Below, piece by piece: positions 23,276 to 29,609 of a stretch of DNA of 29,609 nucleotides. The notes under the pieces are model-generated. The model saw only the letters and a list, made by a program, of their open reading frames with translations, was not told the origin of the DNA and ran no database searches. The position numbers and the translations under genes are program-made. Position 1 is the first letter of the stretch. Every line of letters begins with the position of its first letter. The stretch spans positions 1-29,609 of the forward strand of contig JBBSFB010000052.1 of assembly GCA_038239145.1 (NCBI GenBank), written 5' to 3'. The DNA comes from PALSA-610 sp038239145 (GTDB lineage Bacteria > Actinomycetota > Acidimicrobiia > IMCC26256 > PALSA-610).

Positions 23276-24237
23276 CTCCGATCTTCGGGCCCTGAATCTC
23301 GCGGGCCCGCGTTCGCTGGGGGAGCCAGTACGCGGAGCTCGTTTTCGAGCTCCGCGTACTGCGCGTCGGTCAACGGCAGGTAGGGCGCCCGCAGCGCGCC
23401 CCCATCGCGACCGAGCATCGTCAACGCCGCCTTCAGCGACCTCGGATTGCCACCCCGGGCGAGCGCGGAGTTGAGCCGTAGGAGTGCCTCCATCCCGCTC
23501 GTGTCCCCCACCCCGAGCCGCGCCCACGCGCCCGTCACGATCTCGGGCAGCACATTCGGTTCGAAGCACAGAACGCCGCGAGCGCCCAGCTCGTACATTG
23601 CGGTCATCTCCCGCACGACGCCGACCCGGACCTCGACGCGCGCGCTCTTCCCGGCGACGAGGCGGCCGACGTAGACGCGCAGGTCGTTGACGCGGGGATC
23701 AGAGACATTGATCGCGCGCACGTGGGGATAGTCGCCGGCGAGGCGCTCGATGATCTCGACGGGGATCGCGTAGCCGGCGAGCGCGGTGTTGTTCGAGAGG
23801 TGTACGTCGCAGTCGATCGCCTCGATCACGGCCCGGAAGTACGCCTCGATCTCGTCGGCGCGCAACCGGAGCGGTCCGGGCCGGGGCGCGATGATCTGCA
23901 CGGCGTCGACGCCCGCATCCCGCGCCGCGACTGCGAGGGCACGCGTCGACGCGGTCGATGCGGCCAGGCCGATCCCCGCGGCCACGACCGGGACGCGTCC
24001 GCCGGCCGCGACCGACGCGGCCGCGTACAGGCTCACCTTCTCGTCGACGGTTAGCAGATCACCCTCACCGCTCCCCTGGCTCGCGACGTAGACGCCGACG
24101 CCCGCGCCGGCGAGGAAGCGCACGTGGGCGCGAAACAGGCCGTCGTCGATCGCACCGGATTCGTCGAACGGCGTGATGCTCATCGCGTGCACACCGACGT
24201 GCGATGCGGGCGGGGTCGCGGCCGGAATCGTCGCCAT
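23269..24237 (-). CDS. DHDPS/NAL-superfamily protein lacking the catalytic lysine
   Basis: A 322-residue TIM-barrel protein of the dihydrodipicolinate synthase/N-acetylneuraminate lyase superfamily. SQGSGEG (53-59) replaces GTTGE, and FRAHVRFLAGAGV, YVASQ and the barrel strands follow family order. The Schiff-base Lys normally found in IKxxxxD is Asn177 (AINVSDP), and the Tyr of the YNxP motif is Ser148 (HLSNNTA). It cannot use the standard class I aldolase mechanism. It diverges from the FadE31/32-like genes across 56 nt, suggesting a role with CoA-ester catabolism (inference). Its stop overlaps the convergent secreted-protein gene by 7 nt. Confidence 0.82.
   Translation of the reverse strand: MATIPAATPPASHVGVHAMSITPFDESGAIDDGLFRAHVRFLAGAGVGVYVASQGSGEGDLLTVDEKVSLYAAASVAAGGRVPVVAAGIGLAASTASTRALAVAARDAGVDAVQIIAPRPGPLRLRADEIEAYFRAVIEAIDCDVHLSNNTALAGYAIPVEIIERLAGDYPHVRAINVSDPRVNDLRVYVGRLVAGKSARVEVRVGVVREMTAMYELGARGVLCFEPNVLPEIVTGAWARLGVGDTSGMEALLRLNSALARGGNPRSLKAALTMLGRDGGALRAPYLPLTDAQYAELENELRVLAPPANAGPRDSGPEDRSQ
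23326..23361. terminator. Perfect 16-bp stem with TTTT loop, candidate terminator for convergent genes
   Basis: CAGTACGCGGAGCTCG (23326-23341), TTTT (23342-23345) and CGAGCTCCGCGTACTG (23346-23361) form a perfect hairpin. It lies 50 nt beyond the stop of the plus-strand secreted protein and inside the 3' coding end of the minus-strand DHDPS-like gene (residues around TDAQYAELENELRVL). It could end plus-strand transcripts. No U-tract follows in either direction, so it is not a textbook intrinsic terminator. Confidence 0.6.
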
Positions 24238-24293
24238 GGATCCACGTTGGCAGGAAGACCCGGGCCGGTGCCAGCTACGATCGCCCGCCGCCC
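24238..24293. promoter_or_regulatory. Divergent promoter/operator region before the FadE31-like gene
   Basis: A 56-bp intergenic region. TACGAT (24276-24281) ends 12 nt before the ATG, so it is a -10 that would give a very short or absent leader. TGGCA (24248-24252) and TGCCA (24269-24273) form an inverted pair 16 nt apart around a CCCGGG centre. It covers the expected -35, where a TetR-type repressor could bind. Confidence 0.45.
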
Positions 24294-25439
24294 ATGGATC
24301 TCTCCTTCAGCCCCAAAGAAGAAGCCTTCCGCGCCGAGTGCCGCGCCTGGCTCGACGCCCACGTGCCGAGGGATCCGTTGCCTTCGGGCGACACCCGCAC
24401 CGGGTTCACCGCGCACCTCGAGTGGGAGCGCGCGCTGTTCGACGCGAAGTTCGCGGTCGTCTCGTGGCCGGAGGCCTTCGGCGGCCGCGACGCAAGCCTC
24501 TGGGAATGGCTCATCTTCGAAGAGGAGTACTACCGGGCCGGCGCCCCGCAGCGGGTGACGCAGAACGGCATCTTCTTGCTCGCGCCGACCATCTTCGAGT
24601 TCGGCACCGTCGAGCAACAGGACCGGATCCTCCCCCGCATGGCGTCGGGAGAGCAGACGTGGTGCCAGGGTTGGTCGGAACCCAACGCCGGGAGCGATCT
24701 CGCCGGTATCCAGAGCAAGGCCGTGCGCGATGACGCCGGCAGCGGGTGGCGGCTGTCCGGGCAGAAGACGTGGACGACCCGTGGTGCTTTCTGCTCGCAC
24801 CTCTTCGGGCTGTTCCGGAGCGATCCCGACGCCGAGCGCCACCACGGGCTGACATACTTCCTCGTCGATCTCGCGACCGCAGGAGTGACGGTGCGCGGCG
24901 TCGAACGCCTCGATGGCGACGAAGGGTTCGCCGAGGTGTTCCTCGACGACGTGTTCGTCCCCGATGCCGACGTGCTGGGTGCGCCCAACCAGGGTTGGGC
25001 CGTGGCGATGGCCACCACCGGCTCGGAACGCGGCCTCACGTTGCGTTCTCCCGGCCGGTTCCTGGCGACCGCGCAGCGGCTCATCGACCTCTACCACGAT
25101 CAAGGCGCCGACCCCGCGCTGCGCGAGCGCGTCGTCGCCGCGTACATCGACGCGGAGGCGTACCGCTGGCAGACGTTCTGGACCGTTACCCGCGCGGTCG
25201 AGGGAGTGCGCGCGGGGGCGGAATCGTCGATGACGAAGGTGTTCTGGTCGGAGCTCGACGTCACCCTGCACGAGCTCGCGCTCGAGCTCCTCGCCGACCA
25301 TGCAGAGCTGCTCGACGGTGACACCGGCGCGTGGATGAAAGGCTACGAGTTCGCGCTCGCGGGCCCGATCTACGCGGGCACGAACGAGATCCAACGCAAT
25401 GTCATCGCCGAGCGTGTTCTCGGCCTGCCGAGGCGTTGA
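24294..25439 (+). CDS. Acyl-CoA dehydrogenase, large subunit of a heteromeric pair (FadE31-like)
   Basis: A 381-residue acyl-CoA dehydrogenase with WCQGWSEPNAGSDLAG, GQKTWTTRGAF, NQGWAVAMATTGSERG and a terminal YAGTNEIQRNVIAERVLGLPR. As in the 1492 paralogue, Ala replaces the Glu of YEG in the C-terminal motif. The gene is followed 22 nt later by a shorter acyl-CoA dehydrogenase. In actinobacterial steroid catabolism such long/short pairs form alpha2beta2 enzymes with shared FAD sites. Size and pairing match M. tuberculosis FadE31/FadE32 of C/D-ring degradation, whose products feed FadA6. The MDLSF start matches the paralogue. Confidence 0.83.
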   Translation: MDLSFSPKEEAFRAECRAWLDAHVPRDPLPSGDTRTGFTAHLEWERALFDAKFAVVSWPEAFGGRDASLWEWLIFEEEYYRAGAPQRVTQNGIFLLAPTIFEFGTVEQQDRILPRMASGEQTWCQGWSEPNAGSDLAGIQSKAVRDDAGSGWRLSGQKTWTTRGAFCSHLFGLFRSDPDAERHHGLTYFLVDLATAGVTVRGVERLDGDEGFAEVFLDDVFVPDADVLGAPNQGWAVAMATTGSERGLTLRSPGRFLATAQRLIDLYHDQGADPALRERVVAAYIDAEAYRWQTFWTVTRAVEGVRAGAESSMTKVFWSELDVTLHELALELLADHAELLDGDTGAWMKGYEFALAGPIYAGTNEIQRNVIAERVLGLPRR

Positions 25440-25461
25440 CGATGTTGGCGAGGAAGTGACG

Positions 25462-26364
25462 ATGCGCTTTTCCTTCACCGAAGACCAGATCGCCTTCCGC
25501 GACGCCGTGCGCGAGCTCCTCGACAAGGAATGCACGCCTGCGCACGTCCGTGCAGCCTGGACGAACGACACGGGTCGGATCCCCGGCCTCTTCGACAAGC
25601 TCACCGAGATGGGCGTCGTGGGCATGCTCGTGCCCGAGTCGAGCGGCGGGCTCGGCCTCACGCTGGTCGACCTCGTGCTCATCCTCGAGGAGACGGGCCG
25701 GTGCGCACTGCCGGAACCGATCGTCGAGACCGCCGCCTTCGGTCAGCCCTACCTCGATCGGGCCGATGTCGCCGTCGGCCTCGCGCACTCCCTCGTGCCC
25801 TGGGCCGACTCCGTCGACATCATCATCACCCACGCGGGCAAGTTCGATCGCGCCGACGTCAATCTCGTCGCCCATCCGTCAGTCGACGGTGCCCGGCGCC
25901 TCTTCGAAGTGCACGGCACGCCGACACACATCGACGGCAAAGATCTGTGGGCCTCGTTCACGCGCGCGGTCATCGGCAACGCCGCGCAACAGTGCGGGCT
26001 CGCGCAACGCATGCTCGATCTGACCGCCGAGTACACGAAGGAACGCAAGCAGTTCGGCGTTCCCATCGGCTCGTTCCAGGCCGTGAAGCATCACCTCGCG
26101 AACGCGCGCATCGCGCTCGAGTTTGCTCGGCCGCTCGTGTACCGCGCTGCCGCCACGGTCGACCCCGTGCACGCGAGCATGGCCAAGTACAAAGCCGACC
26201 AGGCTGCGCTCACGACCGCCAAGGCCGCGCTGCAGTGTCACGGCGCGATCGGATACACGACCGAGTACGACCTGCACCTCTACCTGAAGCGGGCCTGGGC
26301 CCTCGCTCGATCGACGGGTGACTCGCACTTCCACCTGAACCGGGTCGGAACCGCGATCCTTTAG
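25462..26364 (+). CDS. Acyl-CoA dehydrogenase, short subunit of a heteromeric pair (FadE32/33-like)
   Basis: A 300-residue acyl-CoA dehydrogenase, shorter than the usual 380. The N-terminal helical domain (MRFSFTEDQIAFRDAVREL, then GMLVPESSGGLGL) is intact and the middle beta domain is reduced. The C-terminal helices (TKERKQFGVPIGSFQAVKHH, ALQCHGAIGYTTEYDLHLYLKRAW) are clear. This shape is typical of the second subunit of heteromeric FadE enzymes. A GAGGAAG ribosome site precedes the ATG at 25462 by 6 nt; an in-frame GTG at 25456 is less likely. Its TAG stop overlaps a candidate -10 for the thiolase. Confidence 0.83.
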   Translation: MRFSFTEDQIAFRDAVRELLDKECTPAHVRAAWTNDTGRIPGLFDKLTEMGVVGMLVPESSGGLGLTLVDLVLILEETGRCALPEPIVETAAFGQPYLDRADVAVGLAHSLVPWADSVDIIITHAGKFDRADVNLVAHPSVDGARRLFEVHGTPTHIDGKDLWASFTRAVIGNAAQQCGLAQRMLDLTAEYTKERKQFGVPIGSFQAVKHHLANARIALEFARPLVYRAAATVDPVHASMAKYKADQAALTTAKAALQCHGAIGYTTEYDLHLYLKRAWALARSTGDSHFHLNRVGTAIL

Positions 26365-26374
26365 TCTGACGGCC
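26362..26374 (+). promoter_or_regulatory. Candidate -10 element for a leaderless fadA6 transcript
   Basis: TAGTCT (26362-26367) fits the TANNNT -10 pattern of actinobacteria and lies exactly 7 nt before the ATG at 26375. Transcription would start at or next to the A of the start codon. No Shine-Dalgarno lies in the gap. The element includes the stop codon of the upstream gene. Confidence 0.45.
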
Positions 26375-27523
26375 ATGCCCGAGGCCTATATCGTCGACGC
26401 CGTCCGCACGCCGGTCGGCAAGCGCAACGGCGGTCTCGCCCGCGTGCATCCCGCCGACCTGGGGGCGCACTCGATCCGCGCCCTGTTCGATCGCGTCGAC
26501 GTCGACCCCGCCGCGGTCGACGACGTCGTCTTCGGCTGCGTCGACACGATCGGACCCCAAGCGGGCGACATCGCCCGCACGTGCTGGCTGGTCGCGGGCA
26601 TGCCCGACGAGGTACCCGGCACGACGGTCGACCGTCAATGCGGATCGTCGCAACAAGCCGTCCACTTCGCCGCCCAGGCTGTGATGTCGGGCACCGCCGA
26701 CCTCGTCGTCGCCGGCGGCGTGCAGAACATGAGCGCGATCCCGATCAGCGCGGCAATGCTCGCGGGCCAGGAGTACGGCTTCGAGACGCCGTTCAGTGGA
26801 TCGCCCGGCTGGGAAGCGCGCTACGGCACCCAGGAGGTGTCGCAGTTCCGCAGCGCGGAGATGATCGCGGAGAAGTGGAGCATCTCCCGCTCCGAGATGG
26901 AGGCGTTCGCAGTCGAGTCCCACCAGCGCGCGATCCGTGCCCGCGCCGAAGGCCGCTTCGACAAGGAGATCGTTCCACTCGGCGATGCAACGCACGACGA
27001 GGGGCCGCGGGAGCCGAACCTCGACAAGATCCGTTCGCTGCCCACGCTCGTCGAAGGCGGCCGCCTGACCGCGGCCATGGCGTCGCAGCTTTCCGACGCC
27101 TCAGCCGCACTGCTCATCGCAAGTGCCGACGGAGTACGCACGCACGGCTTGAAGCCGCGGGCCCGGATCCACCACCTCTCGGTGCGTGGTGCCGATCCGG
27201 TATGGATGCTCACCGCCCCGATCCCCGCGACCGCACACGCCCTCGCCAAGACGGGCATGAGCCTCGACGACATCGACCTCATCGAGATCAACGAGGCGTT
27301 CGCGTCGGTCGTGCTGGCGTGGCAGAAGGAGACCAACGCCGACCTCGCCAAGGTCAACGTGAACGGCGGCGCGATCGCGCTCGGCCATCCCCTCGGCGCC
27401 ACCGGCGCGCGCCTCATGACCACCCTGCTCAACGAGTTGGAGCGGACGAACGGGCGCTACGGGTTGCAGACAATGTGCGAGGGTGGCGGCCAGGCCAACG
27501 TGACGATCATCGAGCGCCTGTAG
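26375..27523 (+). CDS. fadA6: FadA6-like beta-ketothiolase
   Basis: A 382-residue thiolase with all three catalytic elements: Cys89 in DRQCGSSQQA, His338 in GGAIALGHPLGATG and Cys368 in QTMCEGGGQANVTI. Blocks such as EAYIVDAVRTPVGKR, IPISAAM, EISQFR-like EVSQFR, EGGRLTAAMASQ and PRARIHH closely follow M. tuberculosis FadA6 (Rv3556c) as I recall it. FadA6 cleaves a late acyclic intermediate of C/D-ring degradation. A few residues are missing before DEGPRE relative to that protein. The genes upstream are the FadE pair that would supply its substrate. Its stop abuts the stop of the convergent J-domain gene with no base between. Confidence 0.9.
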   Translation: MPEAYIVDAVRTPVGKRNGGLARVHPADLGAHSIRALFDRVDVDPAAVDDVVFGCVDTIGPQAGDIARTCWLVAGMPDEVPGTTVDRQCGSSQQAVHFAAQAVMSGTADLVVAGGVQNMSAIPISAAMLAGQEYGFETPFSGSPGWEARYGTQEVSQFRSAEMIAEKWSISRSEMEAFAVESHQRAIRARAEGRFDKEIVPLGDATHDEGPREPNLDKIRSLPTLVEGGRLTAAMASQLSDASAALLIASADGVRTHGLKPRARIHHLSVRGADPVWMLTAPIPATAHALAKTGMSLDDIDLIEINEAFASVVLAWQKETNADLAKVNVNGGAIALGHPLGATGARLMTTLLNELERTNGRYGLQTMCEGGGQANVTIIERL

Positions 27524-28249
27524 CTAACCCGCGGTTCGCAGCCGGCGCGCGCCGAGCACGACGAACACCGGGCCACCGATCAGAAATTTCAACGAGACGA
27601 TCGCGAGCGTGATGTCGCGGCCTACGTTGCTCTGGTCGACGATCACGTGCGTAGGGTTCTTCGGGTCGTACCGGACCTTCACCCGCGGCCCGACGTCGGT
27701 GCCCTCGCCGTGTTGCACAGGCTCACGCGTCCGCACGGTCCGGCCGTCGGCGGTGATGAACGCGATGTCGTCAGCGCCGACGCGCGCGGCGTTGACGGCG
27801 ACGTATTCGGCCCGGCGGCGGCCGTCGCTCTCGTGCAGCTGCCAGGTGAGCCACAACGCGCCGACCCCGAGCACGGCGACGACGGTGCCGGCGACGAGCG
27901 CGGTCCAGGCCCGGCGTCGGGTCCAACGACTCCCCAACGGCGCGTGGGGCGTGGGTGCCGTTCCCGCCCCGGCCGCCGAGGACCGGATCGCGGCCGGGAC
28001 GCGCGCAGCTGCGGACCGACGCGAGTCGTACTCGCGCCGGGTGCGGTGGTTCGACAACACACCGTAGGCGGCGACGAGCTCGCTGAACTTCGCAGCCGCG
28101 TCCGTATCGGGGTTCGTGTCGGGGTGGAGTTGTTTGGCCCGGACGCGAAACGCCCGGGCGATGTCGTCGCCGCCTGCCGCCGCGTCGACACCCAGCACCC
28201 CATAGAGATCGGGTACCGCAGAAAGGTCGGGCCGGGTCGTGGTCGGCAC
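27524..28249 (-). CDS. Membrane-anchored J-domain protein
   Basis: A 241-residue protein. An N-terminal J-domain (about 13-76) carries the HPD motif at 42-44, so it can stimulate an Hsp70 ATPase. A basic alanine-rich linker leads to a membrane segment (114-137). A periplasm-facing domain of about 75 residues follows with VKVRYDPKNPTHVIVD, as in DUF3592-like proteins. A second hydrophobic stretch lies near the C-terminus (about 214-235). The client is unknown. A tail-to-tail arrangement with fadA6 does not suggest shared function. Confidence 0.83.
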   Translation of the reverse strand: MPTTTRPDLSAVPDLYGVLGVDAAAGGDDIARAFRVRAKQLHPDTNPDTDAAAKFSELVAAYGVLSNHRTRREYDSRRSAAARVPAAIRSSAAGAGTAPTPHAPLGSRWTRRRAWTALVAGTVVAVLGVGALWLTWQLHESDGRRRAEYVAVNAARVGADDIAFITADGRTVRTREPVQHGEGTDVGPRVKVRYDPKNPTHVIVDQSNVGRDITLAIVSLKFLIGGPVFVVLGARRLRTAG

Positions 28250-28271
28250 CTGATCACGCTACCGCCGCAGG

Positions 28272-28496
28272 TCAGTCGTCCTTCAGCGCAACCGCGTTGG
28301 GCGTGACGTTCATCTTGGGCACGTACGTGTCGCCTTCGACCGCCCGCCCCTCACCCTGGAACTTGGCCCGTAGCTCCTGGGTGCACGGGGGGCACGGGCC
28401 CGCGAACACCATCATCGTCTCCGCCCCGCACCGCAGGCACGGCAGGAGCACGGGCGGGAACGCGGCGGGATCGAAGTGCACGAGTCCGAGCGGCAT
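28272..28496 (-). CDS. Small zinc-ribbon-like protein
   Basis: A 74-residue protein with CLRCG (20-24) and CPPC (35-38), i.e. two CxxC pairs 11 residues apart, the layout of a small zinc ribbon. The rest is a short charged tail (VEGDTYVPKMNVTP). The ATG at 28496 is chosen because the reading upstream is arginine/serine-rich shadow sequence over the deacetylase gene. It lies 61 nt downstream of the PIG-L gene on the same strand and 22 nt upstream of the J-domain gene. Function unknown; a nucleic-acid- or protein-binding adaptor is possible. Confidence 0.7.
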   Translation of the reverse strand: MPLGLVHFDPAAFPPVLLPCLRCGAETMMVFAGPCPPCTQELRAKFQGEGRAVEGDTYVPKMNVTPNAVALKDD

Positions 28497-28557
28497 CCGG
28501 GCATCCTCGCGCGCGGCCGCGCCCGATTGGGTGATCTGCGGTTCGCCGGACGGGCGA

Positions 28558-29277
28558 TCAGACCGACACCAGGCCGAACGCGGTCGCGTACCTGGTTCCG
28601 CAGGTGCGGCCGGTCTCCTCGGCGATCGCGGTGAGGAACTCGCGGGCGTTCGTCCCGACGTGTGCGAGGTACCGGGCGTGCGCTTCGAGCGATGCGATGC
28701 CGAGCTCCAACTCACTCGAGACGTCGACGAAATGCGACGCGTCGTTCGCGCCCGCGACGAGCGCGAACCGAACCCCCGACCATTGGCCGTCGGCGGAACC
28801 CGGGCTCGCGTCGTCTTTGTCGTTGCGGAAGACCCAGGGATTCGCGGCGTCCCGGATCGCATCGAGGGTGGCGAGCCCGACGTGACGGTGGTCGCCCATG
28901 TTGAAGCTCGCGCCGCCCCACGTCTCGGCGTGGTTCAGCGTGACCACGACCTCGGGTCGATGCCGGCGGATCGCCCGCGCCAGATCGCGTCGCAACGGGA
29001 GGCCGTACTCGACCAGGCCGTCGGGGTGGTCGAGGAACTCGACCGCGTCGACGCCGACGATCTGCGCGCTGGCGCGCTCCTCAGCTTCGCGGATGCGCGC
29101 GCACTCTCGCGGTTCGAGCGCATCGATTCCGGTCTCACCCCGGGTCACGAGGAGGTACGTCACCTGTTTGCCGTTCGCGGTCCAGTGCGCGACCGCCGCG
29201 GCGGCTCCGTACTCCATGTCGTCCGGGTGGGCGACGATCGCGAGGGCGCGCTCCCAGTCGTCGGGCACGGGTTCCAT
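28558..29277 (-). CDS. PIG-L/LmbE family deacetylase
   Basis: A 239-residue zinc-dependent N-deacetylase. AHPDD (16-20) provides the catalytic Asp and two metal ligands, and NMGDHRHVG (His130, His132) supplies the third ligand region. RGETG and EERASAQIVGV are typical of the family. Relatives deacetylate GlcNAc-inositol (MshB) or mycothiol conjugates (Mca). The sequence does not decide between these or a different sugar substrate. The ATG at 29277 lies 9 nt after the stop of the upstream VOC gene, suggesting cotranscription. Confidence 0.87.
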   Translation of the reverse strand: MEPVPDDWERALAIVAHPDDMEYGAAAAVAHWTANGKQVTYLLVTRGETGIDALEPRECARIREAEERASAQIVGVDAVEFLDHPDGLVEYGLPLRRDLARAIRRHRPEVVVTLNHAETWGGASFNMGDHRHVGLATLDAIRDAANPWVFRNDKDDASPGSADGQWSGVRFALVAGANDASHFVDVSSELELGIASLEAHARYLAHVGTNAREFLTAIAEETGRTCGTRYATAFGLVSV

Positions 29278-29286
29278 CGGTGTCGC

Positions 29287-29609
29287 CTACCGAGCTCGCG
29301 GCGGTTCGGCCGAGATGAACGCGACCGGCACGGTCAGGCCACAGGATTCGTGACGCAGGCTCGCGATGCGGCGGCCGGGCTGGCTCGCGTCCTTGATCGA
29401 TCCCAATCGGTCGCCGAGCAGTCGCGCGCACGCATCGATGTCGGCCACCGTCGGCGACAGGCCGAAGAAACGCTCGCCCGCGTCGCCTTCGGGAGCGATC
29501 GGGCCTTCGGGAGCGATCGGGCCTTCGGGAGCGATCGGGCCTTCGGGAGCGATCGGGCCTTCGGGAGCGATCGGGCCTTCGGGAGCGATCGGGCCTTCGG
29601 GAGCGATCG
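29287..29609 (-). CDS. VOC family protein, C-terminal part, with a hexapeptide-repeat linker (partial)
   Basis: About 107 codons of a gene whose 5' end lies beyond the window. The C-terminus (RFFGLSPTVADIDACARLLGDRLG, PGRRIASLRHESCGLTVPVAFIS) is the second half of a two-domain glyoxalase/VOC protein. It is preceded by a repeat of the six residues APEGPI, encoded by an 18-bp DNA repeat, which would link the two halves. The stop TAG is at 29289-29287. Substrate unknown. Confidence 0.7.
   Translation of the reverse strand, partial: IAPEGPIAPEGPIAPEGPIAPEGPIAPEGPIAPEGPIAPEGDAGERFFGLSPTVADIDACARLLGDRLGSIKDASQPGRRIASLRHESCGLTVPVAFISAEPPRAR
29486..29609. repeat. 18-bp tandem repeat, six full copies plus a partial, running off the right end
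   Basis: The unit ccttcgggagcgatcggg repeats head to tail from 29486, with six complete copies to 29593 and 16 nt of a seventh at the window end. The copies are identical as far as visible. Each contains the palindrome CGATCG. Because 18 is a multiple of 3, the array stays in frame in the VOC gene and adds six residues per copy. Confidence 0.95.

Noticed and set aside
23269..24237. Lysine-biosynthetic dapA
   Set aside because: The Schiff-base Lys and relay Tyr are replaced and no other lysine-pathway gene is nearby.
29486..29609. CRISPR array
   Set aside because: The 18-bp units abut directly without spacers and are in frame within a coding sequence.

Overview
The window is high-GC DNA densely packed with genes, many joined by 1-4 nt stop/start overlaps. 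GTG starts are common. The gene content (steroid-ring catabolism of the mycobacterial type, a mycothiol-dependent isomerase-like remnant, many acyl-CoA dehydrogenases and SDRs) points to an actinobacterium. Acidimicrobiia or a related uncultured lineage would fit, but that is inference. Comparisons to Mycobacterium tuberculosis proteins are from memory, not from a search.

Left block (1-9643): the first 89 bases look like the N-terminus of an IS481-type transposase running off the left edge. Next comes a minus-strand SDR/VOC pair. Diverging from it is a fadE30-like acyl-CoA dehydrogenase coupled to an IpdF-like SDR. A minus-strand SDR/ketopantoate-reductase-like pair then diverges from a five-gene coupled operon: ipdA, ipdB, ipdC, a DUF35 protein without its zinc ribbon, and an SCP2/Ltp-type thiolase-like protein. 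This is recognisably the actinobacterial pathway for the last two steroid rings (C and D). The DUF35/Ltp pair is added, and echA20, fadD3 and kstR2 are not in the window.

Middle block (9697-18182): accessory genes with unusual decay. A GNAT acetyltransferase, a RibD-type reductase, a maleylpyruvate-isomerase-like protein, a winged-helix regulator and a secreted esterase are all frameshifted or truncated. Intact genes lie among them: an ABM monooxygenase, an ODP-type metallo-beta-lactamase protein, a YkgJ-type Cys-cluster protein, an isonitrile-hydratase-like DJ-1 protein with a GlxA-type AraC regulator, a polytopic membrane protein and an amidohydrolase.

Signalling/surface block (18179-23275): a minus-strand soluble hybrid histidine kinase and OmpR-type response regulator diverge from a large secreted modular protein. 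That protein has duplicated modules and two copies of a C-terminal helical repeat of about 30 residues.

Right block (23269-29609): a DHDPS-fold protein lacking the Schiff-base lysine diverges from a heteromeric acyl-CoA dehydrogenase pair (FadE31/FadE32-like) and a fadA6-like thiolase, a second piece of the C/D-ring pathway. A membrane J-domain protein, a small zinc ribbon, a PIG-L deacetylase and a partial VOC protein follow. The VOC gene contains an 18-bp tandem repeat that runs to the right end.
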